From Gemmataceae bacterium (GTDB lineage Bacteria; Planctomycetota; Planctomycetia; Gemmatales; Gemmataceae): 64,000 nucleotides of DNA. The DNA is taken from contig LR594584.1 in assembly GCA_901538445.1 (NCBI GenBank), forward strand, positions 3,693,527 through 3,757,526, read 5' to 3'. The notes below the pieces were generated by a model, which saw nothing but the letters and a program-made list of their open reading frames with translations, was not told where the DNA came from and did no database searches. Every line of letters begins with the position of its first letter. Position 1 is the first letter of the stretch. Made by a program: the position numbers and the translations under genes. Below are positions 62,866 to 64,000 of the stretch, in pieces.

Positions 62866-62961
62866 ACCAGAGGACAGAACCTCAGAAGGCAGAGGCCAGA
62901 CCGAGCAGATCGACGTTCTTCGCTTCTTGCTCTTCTGGCCTCTGGAGTTCTGTCCTCTGGT
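62866..62961. repeat. Inverted repeat, ACCAGAGGACAGAAC family
   Basis: A perfect 15-base pair, ACCAGAGGACAGAAC (62866-62880) with its complement at 62947-62961, and more imperfect pairing inside (GCAGAGGCCAGA, TCTGGCCTCTGG). Its first 13 bases are identical to the start of the element at 23740. Confidence 0.85.
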
Positions 62962-64000
62962 CCTTAGTTTGTCCCGGCCCTCTGTCTCGGTCAAGCAGGT
63001 CGCCACATCTGCACCACAACCACACGCCTGCGGGGCACTCCGCTCGCGTCCGACTCGTGCGCCCTTCGATGTCCACCGCGAGTGGTGGTCCGCCGCTCCC
63101 GATTCAACGTCGGTGCTTGTATGCGGACCTGGGCCGCACTCGCACCTGTCGCTGGTCGGAGGATGCCTGTTGGGACGGCGGACCTGCGGCACGCCCGGCC
63201 CGCGCCAGGGGTGCGGCGGTCCCGGCGACCGATTCCCATATTGGTCTCGGTGGTCCTCCGGAACATGTCCGGGACGCTGTGGGTCCGCTGACTGCGGGTC
63301 CCGAACGGTTCCGTGTACTTTCTCAGAGCCGCGGCACATACCGTATTCTTGGCCCGACCCAATCCGGACCTCTCGCTCCGGAGGGCAGAGGCACCATGAC
63401 CTCGTGAGCTCGCGACAATCCCGTCCCCGATTGGATCCCGTCCCTTCGACCGGCTGTCAAAAGTGGCGTCGCTTCCAACATCCGGGCACCAAACGGGGCC
63501 CTTGCGTTCTGTGAGCAGAGTTCTGCGAGTAGGTAACCGGAACAAACGAGTCGTTCCCGCCCTCTACGGGGATGCCCGCGACCGGATCCGGTGCCCCGGT
63601 GACCCTGGTCGAAACCATTTCGATGAGGCCAGCAGAACGGGCCCAGGCCGTCCATGATCGCCCCGCGAGCCCGGCACTGGCCCAGATCTCGGGGCGCTCG
63701 TCGGCGAGCACCTTGCGCGAGTAGCGGCGGCAGGTTACAACTGCCGAGATGTACCGCGTGCCGAGTTCACGACCACCGCCACCTTTTGCCGATCCACCCA
63801 GTGCCCCGCGAACGCGTAAGACATTCGGGTGTAGGACCGCATTTGCGCGCGGTCGAAAGCGGTGGGCGTGTTTTCTAGGCGTTTTCGACCCCGACCTGGG
63901 CGGCTCCCGAAGGATGTTTCACGCGAACCCGCTGGCGCCCGTTGCGGACCCGTGAGCGGATCATCCACCTGGATCACGAGTTGCACCGACCGCCTCCAGA
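62962..64000. other. Sequence to window end, no supported gene
   Basis: About 1 kb with overlapping short open frames on both strands and no recognisable protein. Two minus-strand frames (63735-63986 and 63457-63711) can be joined by one frame change and read like a degraded transposase or other decayed gene (AFDRAQMRSYTRMSYAFAGHWVDRQKV), but this is weak. The real gene may lie mainly beyond the window. Confidence 0.3.

Overview
The window looks like a chromosome segment of a planctomycete, most likely of the Gemmata group. The reasons are the very high G+C, the many secreted proteins of no known family, Hanks-type kinases with WD40 or PilZ domains next to an ECF-like sigma factor, a formylglycine sulfatase, an O-antigen-ligase/TPR protein, and signal peptidases with unusual inserts. 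Genes are dense and lie in mixed-strand blocks. I found no rRNA, tRNA, CRISPR array or intact insertion sequence. These are readings by eye; no search was run.

Layout. 1-2371 (-): condensation and adenylation part of a peptide synthetase, cut by the window edge and frameshifted in a G run. 2783-8656 (+): a lipid/multidrug-type ABC exporter, then a TetR (CecR-like) regulator followed by a DevC-DevA-DevB-type efflux set, with a palindrome over the regulator's promoter. 8768-12563: secreted protein, O-antigen-ligase-like membrane protein and a short secreted peptide. 12671-14494 (-): NikR, a HAD phosphatase and a trypsin-like protease. 14873-17711 (+): WD40 kinase and sigma factor. 17731-29488 (-): a long block with lepA, two very large signal peptidases, a YbgC thioesterase, TolQ-like and TolR-like proteins, a membrane protein with a possible second TolR-like domain, a membrane GTPase, a cupin and a SMI1/KNR4 protein. 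29655-32940: two thioredoxins, an HExxH protein and two lipoproteins. 32959-39202: LarB, an ABC-2 exporter, a thiolase, and three small genes ending in a stand-alone M41-type peptidase. 39293-45075: SUI1 protein, HtrA protease, RRM protein, metallo-beta-lactamase-fold protein, kinase-PilZ fusion and a family 4 uracil-DNA glycosylase. 45089-53652: a protein with one active and two degenerate kinase domains, a lipoate ligase, a duplicated unknown protein, an MFS transporter and an RluA-type pseudouridine synthase. 53805-62618: secreted proteins, a PARG-like hydrolase, a zinc alcohol dehydrogenase, small membrane and disordered proteins, a SIR2 protein, an LRR protein and a sulfatase. 62619-64000 has no gene I can support.

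The most striking pattern is not a gene. At least fourteen places carry long inverted repeats, mostly with 15-37 nt arms and short loops, placed right after a stop codon and usually without a U-tract. Several share sequence with distant copies, and some have been translated into protein ends. They look like a set of dispersed 3'-end hairpin elements. The best protein-level candidate for something new is the YbgC-TolQ-TolR-GTPase cluster at 18921-23724, which resembles an energised envelope machine.
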